NCBI GenBank assembly: GCA_944321635.1
Contig: CALULY010000021.1
Coordinates: forward strand, 1 to 36,041
DNA length: 36,041 bases
Reading direction: 5' to 3'
Source of the DNA: an uncultured Bacteroidaceae bacterium
GTDB taxonomy: Bacteria > Bacteroidota > Bacteroidia > Bacteroidales > Bacteroidaceae
Position numbers and translations under genes: made by a program. Within the stretch, counting starts at the first letter, position 1; every line of letters begins with the position of its first letter. Positions 34,195 through 36,041 of the stretch are shown piece by piece. Below the pieces are notes generated by a model that was not told the DNA's origin, searched no databases, and saw only the letters and a list, made by a program, of their open reading frames with translations.

Positions 34195-36041
34195 GACACA
34201 CCGTCAATTTCAGCATGGCGCGGCGCTTGCTTGCCACGCTATGCCTCGTGCTGGTGGCGGCAGGCGCATCGGCACAGTTCAGCGGCTCGGGCAGCGGGAC
34301 GTCGGACGACCCTTACCGCATCTACAATGCCGCGCAACTCAACCAGGTGCGCAACTTTCTCAACGACGCCAATGTCGTGTTCTCGCTTGAGGCGGACATC
34401 GACATGACCGACTGGATTGCTGACAACAACCCGGTGCAAGGGTGGTCGCCTATCGGGAACAGTAGTAGCAACGCTTTCTGTGGAACATTCAACGGCAATG
34501 GCCACACCATCTCAAATCTATGGATAAAGCGGCCGGATACAGATTACATCGGGCTATTCGGGTACGCTGGAACCTCAAGTGAGGTTCATGACCTGACTCT
34601 AACCAATGCACGCTATGAGGGGAAAGATTATGTAGGAGGAATAATTGGCTACTTATATAATAGTGGCAATGGCTCTGAAGCTACAGTTTCCAATTGTAAT
34701 TTTTTGCATGGGAATATAGTTGGTAATGACAATTTGGGTGGAATAATTGGGTATGCAGAAGCAAACATCTCCGATAATAGAGTGCAGAATAGTAGAAATA
34801 GCATAACCATCGAAAGTTGTACTACTGACGAATGCCAGTTCATCGGCCACGACTATATAGGAGGAATAGTAGGAATGGCCTATTCATATTTTGGCAATGG
34901 TAGCTCTCCAAATACTGTAACATGGTCTGGCAGTTCATCTATATCTATTGATAAGTGTAACGGTAATATGTGTACAATTAAAGGAGTAAGCTATCTAGGG
35001 GGAATTGCTGGTTCTTATCAACCATCCACTTATGATGGTGATGCTGACAAGAGAAAACATGAAGTATCTACAATAACACAAAAATGGTGTATATCTAACA
35101 ATTGCTTCATAAATGGGAACGATTATATAGGAGGTAGTGTAGGATATATAAAATTCAATACATGGAATTCGGAAAACCCCAACTGTTATATAAACCATTG
35201 CTATTCTTCCAATACTATTAACGGTATTGGCTATATTGGTGGATTAGTTGGATATGTAGATGGATATGGAACTATAAATTTTATAAAAGATTATACTACA
35301 GGCACAATTAATGGGGAAAGTAATCTAAGTGGTATAGTAGGATACGCTAAGAATAATTGTTCAATAACTCAATGTTACTCTAAATCCAGCTACATAAAAG
35401 GTACTGAAAACGTCTCAGGTCTTCTCAACAATGCAGGGAGCGTCAGCAACTCTGTCGCCATAAACACCGAGATAAGCGCAGCGGACGAGTTGGCAAGGAT
35501 AGGCACAGGCAGCAACATATCATACGATAACAACCTTGCATGGACATTGACATCCATGGTGCTTGACGGTGTGAAGCAGCCCATTCCCGCCGACGACGGA
35601 CCTAACGGCACGAGCACGGGACTGTCTACGCTCCAGATGCAAGCCACCTACGAGGGGCTCGGCTGGGACTTCGGCAGCACGTGGGCGATACAAGAGGGCG
35701 AGAGCTTCCCATACCTGCAAACCCAGACAGCACCGCCCTATTTCTCACAAGACCTGAAAGCAGGCGAGACGCAAATCACGGGGCAATGCACCGAGGGCGG
35801 CACGGTGACTGTCATGGTCGGCGACAGCATCTATGAGTCACAATCGTCAGGCAACACTTGGAGCGTGACAGTCCCCCCGCTGCATGGAGGCGATGTCGTG
35901 TCGGTGTCGGTGCAGGCAGCGGACAAGATGCCGTCCTACTCGGTCTATGCCACAGTCACACTCCCGGGCAGCGGCACTGAGCAAGACCCGTATCTGATTG
36001 CCACAGCCGACGACTTGCAGGCAATCACATCGATGGAGGGT
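34191..36041 (+). CDS. Secreted GLUG-repeat surface protein (3' end beyond the window)
   Basis: A frame of 617 codons is open to the window edge. A signal peptide (cleavage near ASA-Q, residues 9-29) precedes GSGTSDDPYRIYNAAQLNQV, a segment that recurs as GSGTEQDPYLIATADDLQAI at the window end. Between them lie about nine GLUG-type repeats, such as YVGGIIGYL, YIGGIVGMA, YIGGLVGYV and NLSGIVGYA, each followed by a Cys-containing strand. Such repeats build beta-helical surface or adhesin proteins. The N- and C-terminal parts are GC-rich; the repeat core (about 34560-35400) is strikingly AT-rich. Whether it ends in a type IX sorting domain cannot be seen. Confidence 0.88.
   Translation, partial: MRHTVNFSMARRLLATLCLVLVAAGASAQFSGSGSGTSDDPYRIYNAAQLNQVRNFLNDANVVFSLEADIDMTDWIADNNPVQGWSPIGNSSSNAFCGTFNGNGHTISNLWIKRPDTDYIGLFGYAGTSSEVHDLTLTNARYEGKDYVGGIIGYLYNSGNGSEATVSNCNFLHGNIVGNDNLGGIIGYAEANISDNRVQNSRNSITIESCTTDECQFIGHDYIGGIVGMAYSYFGNGSSPNTVTWSGSSSISIDKCNGNMCTIKGVSYLGGIAGSYQPSTYDGDADKRKHEVSTITQKWCISNNCFINGNDYIGGSVGYIKFNTWNSENPNCYINHCYSSNTINGIGYIGGLVGYVDGYGTINFIKDYTTGTINGESNLSGIVGYAKNNCSITQCYSKSSYIKGTENVSGLLNNAGSVSNSVAINTEISAADELARIGTGSNISYDNNLAWTLTSMVLDGVKQPIPADDGPNGTSTGLSTLQMQATYEGLGWDFGSTWAIQEGESFPYLQTQTAPPYFSQDLKAGETQITGQCTEGGTVTVMVGDSIYESQSSGNTWSVTVPPLHGGDVVSVSVQAADKMPSYSVYATVTLPGSGTEQDPYLIATADDLQAITSMEG

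Overview
The window looks like chromosomal DNA from a gut-type Bacteroidales bacterium, probably near Muribaculaceae or Bacteroides; this is an inference from gene content. Supporting signs are Bacteroidota-type promoters (-7 box TAnnTTTG with a TTG or TTTG about 18-22 bp upstream), a dipeptidyl-peptidase IV family exopeptidase, PorX and PorW homologues, a BspA-type leucine-rich repeat protein, a GLUG-repeat surface protein and an IntDOT-like recombinase. Most genes are GC-rich. Two stretches are visibly AT-rich: about 18.7-21.2 kb, and the middle of the last gene.

Layout. 1-18 kb is mostly housekeeping. rlmD, an RluA-type pseudouridine synthase and a gamma-carbonic-anhydrase-like gene run rightward. 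valS faces them across a strong shared hairpin. dnaB follows rightward. A long leftward block then holds pyrB-pyrI-flavin reductase-outer-membrane barrel, folC, ptb-buk (butyryl-phosphate pathway) and dpp4-lipA. 18.7-23.9 kb is an accessory island: an AT-rich LRR gene with a probable frameshift at its start, a non-coding stretch full of inverted repeats, and an integrase fused in frame to what looks like the tail of a mobile-element primase. 23.9-30.2 kb is a leftward run: small membrane protein, ZnuB-like permease, porW, porX, tsaE, and an Imm17-like membrane protein. clpB follows rightward behind a tandem operator-like dyad. A small P-loop-like gene is then coupled to a large secreted GLUG protein that runs off the window.

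The most unusual content is non-coding. Three intergenic cassettes (about 385-561, 6490-6689, 18189-18323) contain four tandem 21-nt AT-rich units that form adjacent hairpins with the same 10-nt loop, flanked by TAAAGT motifs in both orientations. Two cassettes share an identical 97-nt core. In the third, the second hairpin has a different stem sequence but still pairs perfectly, and the closing arms differ but also still pair. A separate repeat of about 135 nt occurs at 10-142 and, inverted, at 18577-18712. Each copy is preceded by its own Bacteroidota promoter box, so each may be a small RNA gene. The two repeat types bracket the first 18.5 kb as mirror images.

Functional picture: pyrimidine, folate, lipoate, tRNA/rRNA and replication functions sit next to an envelope and secretion block in which PorX and PorW, two factors tied to type IX secretion, share one transcription unit.
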